Below are positions 1 to 10,300 of a DNA stretch of 64,000 nt, piece by piece; within the stretch, counting starts at the first letter, position 1; each line of letters begins with the position of its first letter. The notes under the pieces are model-generated. The model saw only the letters and a list, made by a program, of their open reading frames with translations, searched no databases and was not told the DNA's origin. The DNA is from Coccinella septempunctata. Taxonomy: Eukaryota; Arthropoda; Insecta; Coleoptera; Coccinellidae. The translations under genes were made by a program, and so were the position numbers. Location: NCBI RefSeq assembly GCF_907165205.1, contig NC_058189.1, positions 31,274,270 through 31,338,269 of the forward strand, read 5' to 3'.

Positions 1-1340
1 ACCGACCGCCCGCCGACATCCTCCCATTTACCGTTGAACAAGCACTGCCAACCGACCGAACCAGTGAGGAAAACAGACCGCTAATAACATCCCCTGAGTC
101 AGGGCGATTAACGAGGGAGTTTGCCGAATCAACCAGGAGAGTTTCATTTGCGTCATATCCTACCGAAACCGCTGGGGTGAGATACGTAAGAAGCGACGTA
201 CCGACGACCAAAAAAGCCGAACTGGCGACCGAATACCCGCCGATGAAACCGCCGAAAACCCCCCACCATTCCATCTTTCCTACCATTCCTGTGTGGAAAT
301 GGAACCTGACGTTCGATGGGTCAACCAGTGTGACCTCATTCCTGGAGGAGGCTGAGTATCTTGCCGTGGCTAGAAAGGTGAGCCACGAACAGTTATTCGA
401 GTCAATATACGAGCTGTTACGTAGGGATGCAAGAGACTGGTACATTCCCCCGAGAGGCACCTTCACCGACTGGACCGATTTCAAGGAACAACTCCGAGAG
501 GCATTTCTTCCTCCCGACTACGAGGACATCCTTTTGGAGGAAATCAAGAAACGCACTCAAAGAACCGATGAACGACTCTTGTTGTATGTAACTCGAATGC
601 AAAATCTGTTTCAGAAGCTGACCGTAAAGCGACCGACCGAGGAAGAACAGGTGAATATCATCCGACGACGTTTACTGCCAGAACTGCAAACCGCCCTGGC
701 CTTCCAACCGACTTCAACCATAGATGAACTGCTTCGAAAAGGAAAAGTGTTCGAATTGGTCAAATGGCAAACTGCTAACTATGCTTTGCCACCGATCCAA
801 AAGAGTCTCATCAACGAACCGCATCTTACCTTCCGAAATCCCTCACCGAACGTCCAACCGATCGGAATGCACCTCAGCACACTGTCCGAACCGTCCGATA
901 AACCGAAACTTGTACAAAACTCTACAGCACGTCAGAGACAAGATGAACCGAAGAATACCGTCCGACCGCCAACCGAAACCCAGTGCTGGAGATGTGGTGG
1001 TAAGGGCCATCTACGAGTACAGTGTACATCGAAACCGATACTTTTCTGCTCTCGATGTGGTAAGAAAGGTTTAATGTCCAAAGACTGTCAGTGTCCGTTA
1101 CCGAGAACCCCGGTTATTCCGAAGAAAATCCTTTCTGATAACCGTCCTATAACTAATGTTCTTATAGGAGACAAGGAGTTCCGGGCACTATTGGACACCG
1201 GATCAACCAGGTCCTTCATCAGCAGTGAAGTGGCTGCTCACTGCAAGGCCGCTGGAATAACACCGAATTATGTTAGAGACGTTACCACCACCGTCGCTAA
1301 CGGAAGTTCTATCCCGATTAAGGAAATGTACACAGCATAG
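1..1340 (+). CDS. Gypsy gag-protease reading frame (5' partial, ends at in-frame TAG)
   Basis: The frame is open from the window edge, so the true start lies to the left; the first ATG-independent start inside (GTG at 177) is not meaningful in a eukaryote. A retrotransposon-gag-type helical region spans about 290-780 (WKWNLTFDGS, then DWYIPPRGTF and EQLREAFLPPDYED). A CCHC zinc knuckle (CWRCGGKGHLRVQC) lies near 985-1026. A second knuckle (CSRCGKKGLMSKDC) has Leu in place of the zinc-binding His. The aspartic protease signature LLDTGSTRSFIS lies near 1190-1225. Gag would package RNA and the protease would cut the polyprotein. The TAG at 1338-1340 splits the protease, because the protease C-terminal motif VVLGMDVL continues in the same frame about 60 bases later. 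The stop could be a nonsense mutation or a readthrough site. Confidence 0.85.
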   Translation, partial: RPPADILPFTVEQALPTDRTSEENRPLITSPESGRLTREFAESTRRVSFASYPTETAGVRYVRSDVPTTKKAELATEYPPMKPPKTPHHSIFPTIPVWKWNLTFDGSTSVTSFLEEAEYLAVARKVSHEQLFESIYELLRRDARDWYIPPRGTFTDWTDFKEQLREAFLPPDYEDILLEEIKKRTQRTDERLLLYVTRMQNLFQKLTVKRPTEEEQVNIIRRRLLPELQTALAFQPTSTIDELLRKGKVFELVKWQTANYALPPIQKSLINEPHLTFRNPSPNVQPIGMHLSTLSEPSDKPKLVQNSTARQRQDEPKNTVRPPTETQCWRCGGKGHLRVQCTSKPILFCSRCGKKGLMSKDCQCPLPRTPVIPKKILSDNRPITNVLIGDKEFRALLDTGSTRSFISSEVAAHCKAAGITPNYVRDVTTTVANGSSIPIKEMYTA

Positions 1341-2618
1341 GTTCAGGTTGGATCCGAAAATATTGAGGCTACGTGGTTGTTAGTTTCAGATTTACCGATC
1401 AGTGTAGTACTGGGAATGGATGTACTGAGAGCACACGACTTCTCCATCAATCTCCAAACCGCCGAATGCTTTCTGAATGGCAGGTCCCTAAAGGACAAGC
1501 CCATGACGCAGGAAGAGCAGAATCAGTTACCGTCACCGTTACCGTTTCCGTCACCGTTACCGTTACCGTCACCGTTACCGTTACCGTTACCGTCACCGTT
1601 ACCGCTACCGATATCGACCGAAGGAACCATATGCCTGACCGAGGACAATGTAAGTTGCTCATGGTACAGGAGGAAATTGGCAGAAGTAAAATCGAATCCT
1701 ACAGCGTTTCCTGACTACAGGATAGTGTCAGGAAAATTATACCGCCATTTTTGCGATTCCGATGATTTTACAGAGCCGGAAATGGGAAATCCCTGGAAGT
1801 TATGTGTTCCGAAAGATGACCGAAGAGAAGTCCTTCTCGAAAACCACGACCGACCGAACGCTGGACACTTGGGAATAGCAGAAACCAAATTTCGCATAGC
1901 CCGCAGCTACTATTGGCCAGGAATGTTCCGAGAAATTGCCCAATATGTCCGAAAATGTAGCAAGTGTCACCGATACAAGGTTTCACAGCAGAAACTGGCA
2001 AGGAATCATTCCTATGTGGTGGAAGAATCTTGTAAAAAGGACAGATTCTCCAAACGGATGGAATTTAGGCCCATGAGAACAACTGTCCAAAGAGGTGTGT
2101 ACCAGGCTTTCAAGGAAGATGGAGTGAATTCCCCAAAGCAGGAGTCAACCGAAGACCCCAGAGCATTCTTGAACTTTGATAGGGAAATGCGTTCACCGAA
2201 CGCCAAATTTTTTACCGAGATTGCTAACAAGGAGGGAGAGAATCACACCGAACCGGATACCGAACCGCAAGTTGCTCACCATGTAAATAACCGTAACCGA
2301 TTTACCGAAACTTTCAAATTTGTCCGAACTAGATTAACACGAGCCTTCGTCCAGCAAAGTCACTATAACCTACGTCGTAAGGACTGGCGTCATAGGATTG
2401 GAGACCAAGTGTACCGAAGAGGGCATTCCTTATCTTCTGCAGTAGAAGGAGTTGCCGCCAAGTTGGCTCCGAAATACTCCGGACCGTATACCGTTGTAGG
2501 CATAGTCTCTCCTGTGGTGTATGACATCAAGGATGGCAGTGGTAAGGTTGTCAGACACATCCACATAAAGGACCTGAAATCCCCTGGGATTGAAAGGTAT
2601 ATGCCGTTAAGAACCTGA
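1341..2618 (+). pseudogene. Gypsy protease C-terminus plus integrase remnant (RT, RNase H and DDE core missing)
   Basis: This is the same frame as the upstream gag-protease, open from just after the TAG to the TGA at 2616-2618. It starts with the protease C-terminal part (VVLGMDVLRAHDF), then a Pro-Ser/Pro-Leu tract made by a hexanucleotide repeat. Next comes the linker normally found after RNase H and the integrase HHCC zinc domain (HDRPNAGHLG, YYWPGMF, CSKC) at about 1845-1980. A degenerate segment follows, and the end is an integrase C-terminal domain (HYNLRRKDWRHRIGD and AAKLAPKYSGPYTV) at about 2360-2500. The RT palm, RNase H and the D,D-35-E catalytic core are absent, so it cannot reverse-transcribe or integrate. 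The frame stays open across both losses, so they either preserved frame or were selected to do so. Confidence 0.82.
1526..1610 (+). repeat. Imperfect hexanucleotide repeat (CCGTTA/CCGTCA)n
   Basis: About 14 tandem units of CCGTTA and CCGTCA, with one CCGTTT and one CCGCTA variant. The unit length is a multiple of three, so it encodes a Pro-Ser/Pro-Leu run in the gypsy frame. It sits exactly where reverse transcriptase and RNase H should be. Confidence 0.9.
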
Positions 2619-2850
2619 CCGAATAATTTTCCAATTTGAAAATCCGAGAAGGCTAAGTCTTCTTACCGACATGGTGGATACGCCAACCGACAGTTTTTTT
2701 TAAATTACCGTTTGAGTTCATCAGGTCATGAAATGACGCCGAGTTCAATAACCCCGCAGCTTTCACAGGCTGAAACCGACATTTAGAAATACCGCAACGA
2801 TACCCAGGGGGGTTGAAAAAAAACTTCGTTTTATTTTTTTTTGCCGACGA
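2619..2850 (+). other. Gypsy 3' untranslated region
   Basis: Non-coding stretch between the integrase remnant and the polypurine tract. It has a T-rich run near 2694-2706, an A/T run near 2816-2842 and further ACCG motifs. No env-like frame is present in either orientation; the minus-strand frame here has no recognisable content. Confidence 0.6.
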
Positions 2851-2860
2851 AGGAGGGGGA
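2851..2860 (+). other. Polypurine tract of the gypsy element
   Basis: AGGAGGGGGA immediately precedes the TGTGACGAGG start of the LTR, as expected for the plus-strand primer of an LTR retrotransposon. Confidence 0.8.
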
Positions 2861-4390
2861 TGTGACGAGGCAGATTTTACCCCGCCACGAAAAGGAAATT
2901 TCTCTGCCGATACTTTCTCAATAGGACCTGACAATCGAAGTATTTCGGAAGAAAACCGTTAAATTATCATAAGGGGGGATTTACCGATTGATTTCATGTC
3001 ATTGTTTTCCACCGACCAGTCCCATATTTGTAGCGGAGACCGAATATATTTTGTTTTCAGAATTCATATATTTTAGAATTCTTTTCGTTGAACCGTACTT
3101 TTTCTGACTCGAAAAAGGTCTTTCAACTTGTTCAGTTTTTCCTTCTCTTCAATTGTTTCTGTCTCTTTCCGAGCCCGTTGATTTACCGAACAATTTGAGT
3201 TTATCCAATGGGGGACTGAGTTACCCATGGTGGGGACAATTTTCCGGGGTACCTACTTCTTCGAGTTCCGTCGCTGAAGGTCAAGATCAGTATGAATCGT
3301 TGTTGAGAGTTGAACGAGTGAGGTGATTGTCAAGTGAATACCGTACTTACGAGACACAAAGGAATTTCTGAGGCAAGTGATATTTGAAATTATTACCGCT
3401 TCATTGCACCTTTGTGGAATAATATTCTCTCTAGACTTGTGCTTGGCTGAAAACCATGAGCTAACCTTTTCCTGCTGTATATAGCTTTCCGTTACCGTTG
3501 GGTAGCATTTGGGTCCCAGGAGGACGTTGGGCCCCCCTGATTTTTCCGATTCCTGAATATTTGACCGTTTCATCCCGATTTCCAACCGTTTGAATTATAG
3601 TTATAGGTTAGATTCGCCGAACATAGGGTTGGGATTTCATAACCGTCAAATATCCTCACCGCCGGCCACTGTGGCCGCTGTTTGACAGTCAGCCAGCTTG
3701 AGGTCACCGAGAGAGAGAGAGAGACTGATGGACACCGGATCATAGACAAACCACCGAGACAGAGATAGAGGGCGTACCCCGGTGAACTGGTGTTTTTTTT
3801 AAATTTTGACCTGACTGAATTCCGTTTATTATTTTTAAAACCGTTCGTACTTTTCATTCAATTGTGTCTTGCCTTAGTTGAAATATTTTTCCGAAACCGT
3901 GCATGTTTCTTTACACTTATTTCAATTGAAACTTGACTTACTTCCGTATATTTCCGAAACCGTCCATTTTCATGAAGTGAAATATTGCCAGCCGTCCTGC
4001 GCCGACCAGACACAGCCGTTGACGTCCACGACTTAGTGTACCTGTCTATTTTCTTTTGTGTATAGTTTATTTTAATAGAAATAAATAGTTGAATATTTAT
4101 TTTTGTTGCCAATTATTTTGCCAGTGAGAGTCTATTTATTAAATCAGTTTCATCTAAGAGTTTAGTTAGAAGAGGTAAGTACTCTTTCTGACGCCTAAAG
4201 ACCGTTGAAAAGCAGACACTTAGAAGACGCTACCGCCCTAGTCTTCATCGATACCCTTCTCCACTGATACTCAAGTCTACCCGGGCTCTCCAATTCGTTT
4301 GGGATTCTGTGAGAGACGTGGGGTTTGACTGATTGCCCCACTGGCGCCCAAGCAACCGTAAGGAGCTGCCAGAGTACGAAAAGTCTATCA
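2861..4390 (+). repeat. Gypsy 3' LTR (1530 bp)
   Basis: Starts TGTGACGAGG after the polypurine tract and ends TATCA, followed by satellite sequence CAAAATATCC. A second near-identical copy at 5820-7350 with the same ends defines the borders. Visible inside are a GA microsatellite (3709-3724), an AATAAA at 4080-4085, an arthropod-initiator-like TCAGTT at 4144-4149 and a perfect splice-donor-like AGGTAAGT at 4173-4180. Near the right end is TGGCGCCCAA, resembling a tRNA-Lys primer site, but it lies inside the LTR as defined by the solo copy. Minus-strand frames of about 80-110 codons here have no recognisable domain. Confidence 0.87.
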
Positions 4391-5819
4391 CAAAATATCC
4401 AAATCCGAAATCTCTACAAATCAGCGTTATAATCGTCATCCGTCGATTCGTCATCGAATTACATAATGCATTATTCATTCGATCACCTTGTGTTAACCGC
4501 CTGGTCAGTTTTTATTTAGAATTCGCGGAGTACGGACGTTTTCCGATATATTCGGGAAATTGTAAGAATTTGTTGAAATTTCGGATCAAGTTCATATTAA
4601 AATCTATTGTTTGAAAATAAAGTCTTCTTAAAAAAATCCAAATCCGATATTTCTACAAATCAACCTTATAATCATCATCCGTTGATTCGTCATCGAATTA
4701 CATAATGTATTATTCATTCGATCACCTTGTGTTAACCGCCTGGTCAGTTTTTATTCAGAATTCGCGGAGTACGGACGTTTTCCGATATATTCGGGAAATT
4801 GTGAGATTTTGTTGAAATTTCGGATTTAGTTAATGAAAAAATCTTTCGTTTGAAAATACAGTCTTTTTCAAAATATCCAAATCCGAAATCCCTACAAATC
4901 GAAATCGTCATCCGCTGAATCGTCATCGAATTACATAATGCATTATTCATCTGATTACGATGTGTTAATCGCCTGGTCAGTTTTTACTTAGAATTCGCGA
5001 AGTACAGACGTTTTCCGATATATTCGGGAAATTTTAAGATTTTGTTGAAATTTCGGATTCAGTTAATGAAAAATCCATTGTTTAAATATACAGTATTCTT
5101 TGAAATATCCAAATCCGAAATCTCTACAAATCAACGTCATAATCGTCATCCGTTGATTCGTCATCGAATTACATAATGCATTATTGATTTGATCGCGTTG
5201 TGTTAATCGCCTGGTCAGATTTGATTTAGAATTCGCGGAGTACGGACGTTTTCCGATATATTCGGGAAATTGTAAGATTTTGTTGAAATTTCGGATTTAT
5301 TTAATGAAAAAATCTATTGTTTGAATATACAGCATTATTTGAAATATCCAAATCCGAAATCTCTACAAATCAACGTTATAATCGTCATCCGTTGATTCGT
5401 CATCGAATTACATAATGCATTATTGATTCGATCGCGTTGTGTTAATCGCCCGGTCAGTTTTGATATAGAATTCGCGGGGTACGGACGTTTTCCGAGAAAT
5501 TCGGGAAATTGTGAGATTTTGTTGAAATTTCGGATTTAGTTAATGAAAAAATCATTTGTTTGAAAATACAGTCTTCTTTAAAATATCCAAATCCGAAATC
5601 TCTACAAATCTTATAATCGTCATCCGTTGATTCGTCATCGAATTACATATTGCACTATTCATTCGATCACGTTCTGTTAATCGCCTGGTCAGTTTTGATT
5701 TAGAATTCGCGGAGTTCGAACGTTTTCCGATATATTCGGGAAATTGTAAAATTTTGTTGAAATTATTGATTTAGTTAATGAAAAAATCTCTTGTTTGAAA
5801 ATACAGTCTTTTTCAAAAT
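4391..5819. repeat. Satellite array, segment 1 (about 6 monomers)
   Basis: Tandem monomers of about 232-240 bp. Landmarks recur in each: GAATTCGCGGAGTACGGACG, TTCCGATATATTCGGGA, GAAATTTCGGAT, CCAAATCCGAAATC, ATTCGTCATCGAAT, ATAATGCATTAT and GCCTGGTCAGTTTT. The first monomer (4391 to about 4620) is nearly identical to the one at 7351-7580 to the right of the solo LTR. The last 6 bases (5814-5819, CAAAAT) are the left target duplication of the solo LTR. Confidence 0.95.
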
Positions 5820-7350
5820 TGTGACGAGGCAGATTTTACCCCGCCACGAAAAGGAAATTTCTCTGCCGATACTTTCTTAATAGGACCTGGCAATCGAAGT
5901 ATTTCGGAAGAAAACCGTCAAATTATCATAGGGGGGATTTACCGATTGATTTCATGTCATTGTTTTCCACCGACCAGTCCCATATTTGTAGCGGAGACCG
6001 AATATATTTTGTTTTCAGAATTCATATATTTTAGAATTCTTTCCGTTGAACCGTACTTTTTCTGACTCGAAAAAGGTCTTTCAACTTGTTCAGTTTTTCC
6101 TTCTCTTCAATTGTTTCTGTCTCTTTCCGAGCCCGTTGATTTACCGAACAATTTGAGTTTATCCAATGGGGGACTGAGTTACCCATGGTGAGGACAATTT
6201 TCCGGGGTACCTACTTCTTCGAGTTCCGTCGCTGAAGGTCGAGATCAGTATGAATCGTTGTTGAGAGTTGAACGAGTGAGGTGATTGTCAAGTGAAAACC
6301 GTACTTACGAGACACAAAGGAATTTCTAAGGCAAGTGATATTTGAAATTATTACCGCTTCATTGCACCTTTGTGGAATAATATTCTCTCTAGACTTGTGC
6401 TTGGCTGAAAACCATGAGCTAACCTTTTCCTGCTGTATATAGCTTTCCGTTACCGTAGGGTAGCATTTGGGTCCCAGGAGGACGTTGGGCCCCCCTGATT
6501 TTTCCGATTCCTGAATATTTGACCGTTTCATCCCGATTTCCAACCGTTTGAATTATAGTTATAAGTTAGATTCGCCGAACATAGAGTTGGGATTTCATAA
6601 CCGTCAAATACCCTCACTGCCGGACTCTGTGGCCGCTGTTTGACAGTCAGCCAGCTTGAGGTCACCGAGAGAAAGAGAGAGAGACCGAAGGACACCGGAT
6701 CATAGACAAACCACCGAGACAGAGATAGAGGGCGTACCCCGGTGAACTGGTGTTTTTTTTAAATTTTGAGCTGACTGAATTCCGTTCATTATTTTTAAAA
6801 CCGTTCGTACTTTTCATTCAATTGTGTCTTGCCTTAGTTGAAATATTTTTCCGAAACCGTGCATGTTTCTTTACACTTATTTTAATTGAAACTTGACTTA
6901 CTTCCGTATATTTCCGAAACCGTCCATTTTCCTGAAGTGAAATATTGCCAGTCGTCCTGCGCCGACCAGACACAGCCGTTGACGTCCACGATTTAGTGTA
7001 CCTGTCTATTTTCTTTTGTGTATAGTTTATTTTAATAGAAATAAATAGTTGAATATTTATTTTTGTTGCCAATTATTTTACCAGTGAGAGTCTATTCATT
7101 AAATCAGTTTCATCTAAGAGTTTAGTTAGAAGAGGTAAGTACTCTTTCTGACGCCTAAAGACCGTTGAAAAGCAGACACTTAGAAGACGCTACCGACCTA
7201 GTCTTCATCGATACCCTTCTCCACTGATACTCAAGTCTACCCGGGCTCTCCAATTCGTTGGGGATTCTGTGAGAGACGTGGGGTTTGACTGATTGCCCCA
7301 CTGGCGCCCGAGCAACCGTAAGGAGCTGCCAGAGTACGAAAAGCCTATCA
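5820..7350 (+). mobile_element. Solo LTR of the gypsy family
   Basis: A 1531-bp copy of the LTR at 2861-4390, about 2% different by eye, with no internal region attached. It begins TGTGACGAGG, ends TATCA and is flanked on both sides by CAAAAT (5814-5819 and 7351-7356), a 6-bp duplication of satellite sequence. Solo LTRs arise by recombination between the two LTRs of one element. The right-hand satellite flank matches that of the 3' LTR at 4390, including the rare variant CCGTCGATTCG, so the two are probably duplicates of one insertion. Confidence 0.9.
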
Positions 7351-10300
7351 CAAAATATCCAAATCCGAAATCTCTACAAATCAGCGTTATAATCGTCATC
7401 CGTCGATTCGTCATCGAATTACATAATGCATTATTCATTCGATCACCTTGTGTTAACCGCCTGGTCAGTTTTTATTCAGAATGCGCGGAGTACGGACGTT
7501 TTCCGATATATTCGGGAAATTGTAAGAATTTGTTGAAATTTCGGAACAAGTTCATGGTAAAATCTATTGTTTGAAAATATAGTCTTCTCAAAAAAATCCA
7601 AATCCGAAATCTCTACAAATCAACCTTATAATCGTCATTTGTTGATTCGTCATCGAATTACATGATGCATTATTCATTCGATCACGTTGTGGTTATCGCC
7701 TGGTCAGTTTTGATTCAGAATTCGCGAAGTACGGACGTTTTCCGATATTTTCGGAAAATTTTAAGATTTTGTCGAAATTTCGGATTTAGTTAATGGAAAA
7801 ATCTATTGTTTCAAAATAAAGTCTTTTTTAAAATATCCAAATCCGAAATCTCTACAAATCAAAGTTACAATCGTCATCCGTTTATTCGTGATCGAATCAC
7901 ATAATGCATTATTCATTTGATTACGATGTATTAATCGCCCGGCCAGTTTTGATTTAGAATTCGCGGGGTACGGACGTTTTCCGATATATTCGGGAATTTG
8001 TGAGATTTTGTTGAATTTCGGATTGAAAAAATCTTTTGTTTGAAAATACAGTCTTTTTTAAAATATCCAAATCCGAAATCTCTACAAATCGAAATCGTCA
8101 TCCGTTGAATCGTCGTCGAATTACATAATGCATTATTCATTTGATTACGATGTGTCAGTTTTTACTTAGAATTCGCGAAGTACAGACGTTTTCCGATATA
8201 TTCATGAAATTGTAGGATTTTGTTGAAATTTCGGATTTTGTAAATGAAAAAATGGATTGTTTGAAAAAACAGTCTCTTAAAAAAAATCCAAATTCGAAAT
8301 CTCTACAAATCAACGTTATAATCGTCATCCGTTGATTCGTCACCGAATTACATAATGCAATATTCATTCGATTGCGTTGTGTAAATCGCCTGGTCAGTTT
8401 TGATATAGAATTTGCGGGGTACGGACGTTTTCCGATATATTCGGGAAATTGTAAGATTTTGTTGAAATTTCGGATTTAGTTAATGAAAAAATCTTTTGTT
8501 TGAAAATACAGTCTTTTTTAAAATATCCAAATCCGAAATCTCTACAAATCGAAATCGTCATCCGTTGAATCGTCATCGAATAACATAATGCATTATTTAT
8601 TTGATTACGATGTGTTAATCCAATGGTCAGTTTTTACTTAGAATTCGCGAAGTACAGACGTTTTCCGATATATTCATGAAATTGTAGGATTTCGTTGAAA
8701 TTTCGGATTTTGTCAATGAAAAAATGTATTGTTTGAAAAAACAGGCTCTTTAAAAAAATCCAAATCCGAAATCACTACAAACCGAAATCGTCATTCGTTG
8801 AATCGTCGTCGAATTACATAATGCATTATTCATTTGATTACGATGTGTTAATCGCCTGGTCAGTTTTCACTCAGAATTCGCGAAGTACAGACGTTTTCCG
8901 ATATATTCATGAAATTGTAGGATTTTGTTGAAATTTCGGATTTTGTCAATGAAAAAATGGATTGTTTGAAAAAACAGTCTCTTAAAAAAAATCCAAATCC
9001 GAAATCTCTACAAATCAACCTTATAATCGTCATCTGTTGATTCGTCATCGAATTACATGATGCATTATTCATTCGATCACCTTGTGTTAACCGCCTGGTC
9101 AGTTTTGATATAGAATTCGCGGGGTACGGACGTTTTCCGATATATTCGGGAAATTGTAAGATTTTGTTGAAATTTCGGATTCAGTTAATGAAAAAATCTC
9201 TTGTTTGAAAATACAGTCTTTTTTAAAATATCAAATCCGAAATCCCTACAAATCGAAATCGTCATCCGTTGAATCGTCATCGAATTACATAATGCATTAT
9301 ACATCTGATAACGATGTGTTAATCGCCTGGTCAGTTTTTACTTAGAATTCGCGAAGTACAGACGTTTTCCGATATATTCATGAAATTGTAGGATTTGGTT
9401 TAAATTTCGGATATTGTCAATGAAAAAATGGATTGTTTGAAAAAACAGTATCTTAAAAAAATCCAAATCCGAAATCTCTACAAATCAACGTTATAATCGT
9501 CATCCGTTGATTCGTCACCGAATTAGATAATGCACTATTCATTCGATTGCGTTGTGTAAATCGCCTGGTCAGTTTTGATATAGAATTCGCGGGGTACGGA
9601 CGTTTTCCGATATTGTCGGGAAATTGTAAGATTTTGTTGAAATTTCGGATTTAGTTAATGAAAAAATCTTTTGTTTGAAAATACAGTGTTTTTTAAAATA
9701 TCCAAATCCGAAATCTCTACAAATCGAAATCGTCATCCGTTGAATCGTCATCGAATTACATAATGCATTATTCATTTGATTACGATGTGTTAATCCAATG
9801 GTCAGTTTTTACTTAGAATTCGCGAAGTACAGACGTTTTCCGATATATTCATGAAATTGTAGGATTTCGTTGAAATTTCGGATTTTGTCAATGAAAAAAT
9901 GTATTGTTTGAAAAAACAGTCTCTTTAAAAAAATCCAAATCCGAAATCTCTACAAATCAACGTTATAATCGTCATCCGTTGATTCGTCACCGAATTACAT
10001 AATGCACTATTCATTCGATTGCGTTGTGTAAATCGCCTGGTCAGTTTTGATATAGAATTCGCGGGGTACGTACGTTTTCCGATATATTCGGGAAATTGTA
10101 AGATTTTGTTGAAATTTCGGATTTAGTTAATGAAAAAATCTTTCGTTTGAAAATACAGTCTTTTTCAAAATATCCAAATCCGAAATCCCTACAAATCGAA
10201 ATCGTCATCCGCTGAATCGTCATCGAATTACATAATGCATTATTCATCTGATTACGATGTGTTAATCGCCTGGTCAGTTTTTACTTAGAATTCGCGAAGT

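Larger units (their letters stand above)
1..4390 (+). mobile_element. Ty3/gypsy retrotransposon, 3' part, internally deleted
   Basis: This element enters from the left edge of the window, so its 5' LTR and primer-binding site are not seen. In order it carries gag, a DTG aspartic protease, a hexanucleotide-repeat tract, the zinc-binding N-terminal domain of integrase, a degenerate stretch, the integrase C-terminal domain, a 3' untranslated region, a polypurine tract and a 3' LTR. No YxDD reverse transcriptase, RNase H or integrase DDE core lies between protease and LTR, although gypsy elements encode these there. The 3' LTR is followed directly by satellite DNA (CAAAATATCC). The whole element is unusually rich in ACCG/CCGA on the plus strand. 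It looks non-autonomous, and movement would need enzymes from a relative. Confidence 0.88.

Noticed and set aside
1526..1610. Telomere-like repeat
   Set aside because: CCGTTA/CCGTCA is neither TTAGG nor a known telomeric unit, and it lies inside a retrotransposon frame.
1447..1714. Thr-Val repeat frames on both strands over the hexanucleotide tract
   Set aside because: They are other-frame readings of the (CCGTTA)n repeat. The gypsy frame through the same tract connects real domains.
2653..2934. Minus-strand frame of 93 codons over the gypsy polypurine tract
   Set aside because: It crosses the 3' UTR and LTR border and has low-complexity content; no envelope gene is present on either strand.
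4342..4352. TGGCGCCCAA as a tRNA-Lys primer-binding site just after a shorter LTR
   Set aside because: The solo copy with its CAAAAT duplication extends 49 bases beyond it to TATCA, and the 3' LTR copy ends at the same place, so the motif lies inside the LTR. It remains a curiosity.
4391..5819. Regular repeats that might suggest a CRISPR-like array
   Set aside because: The repeat unit is about 238 bp with no unique spacers and lies in a eukaryotic context; it is an ordinary satellite.
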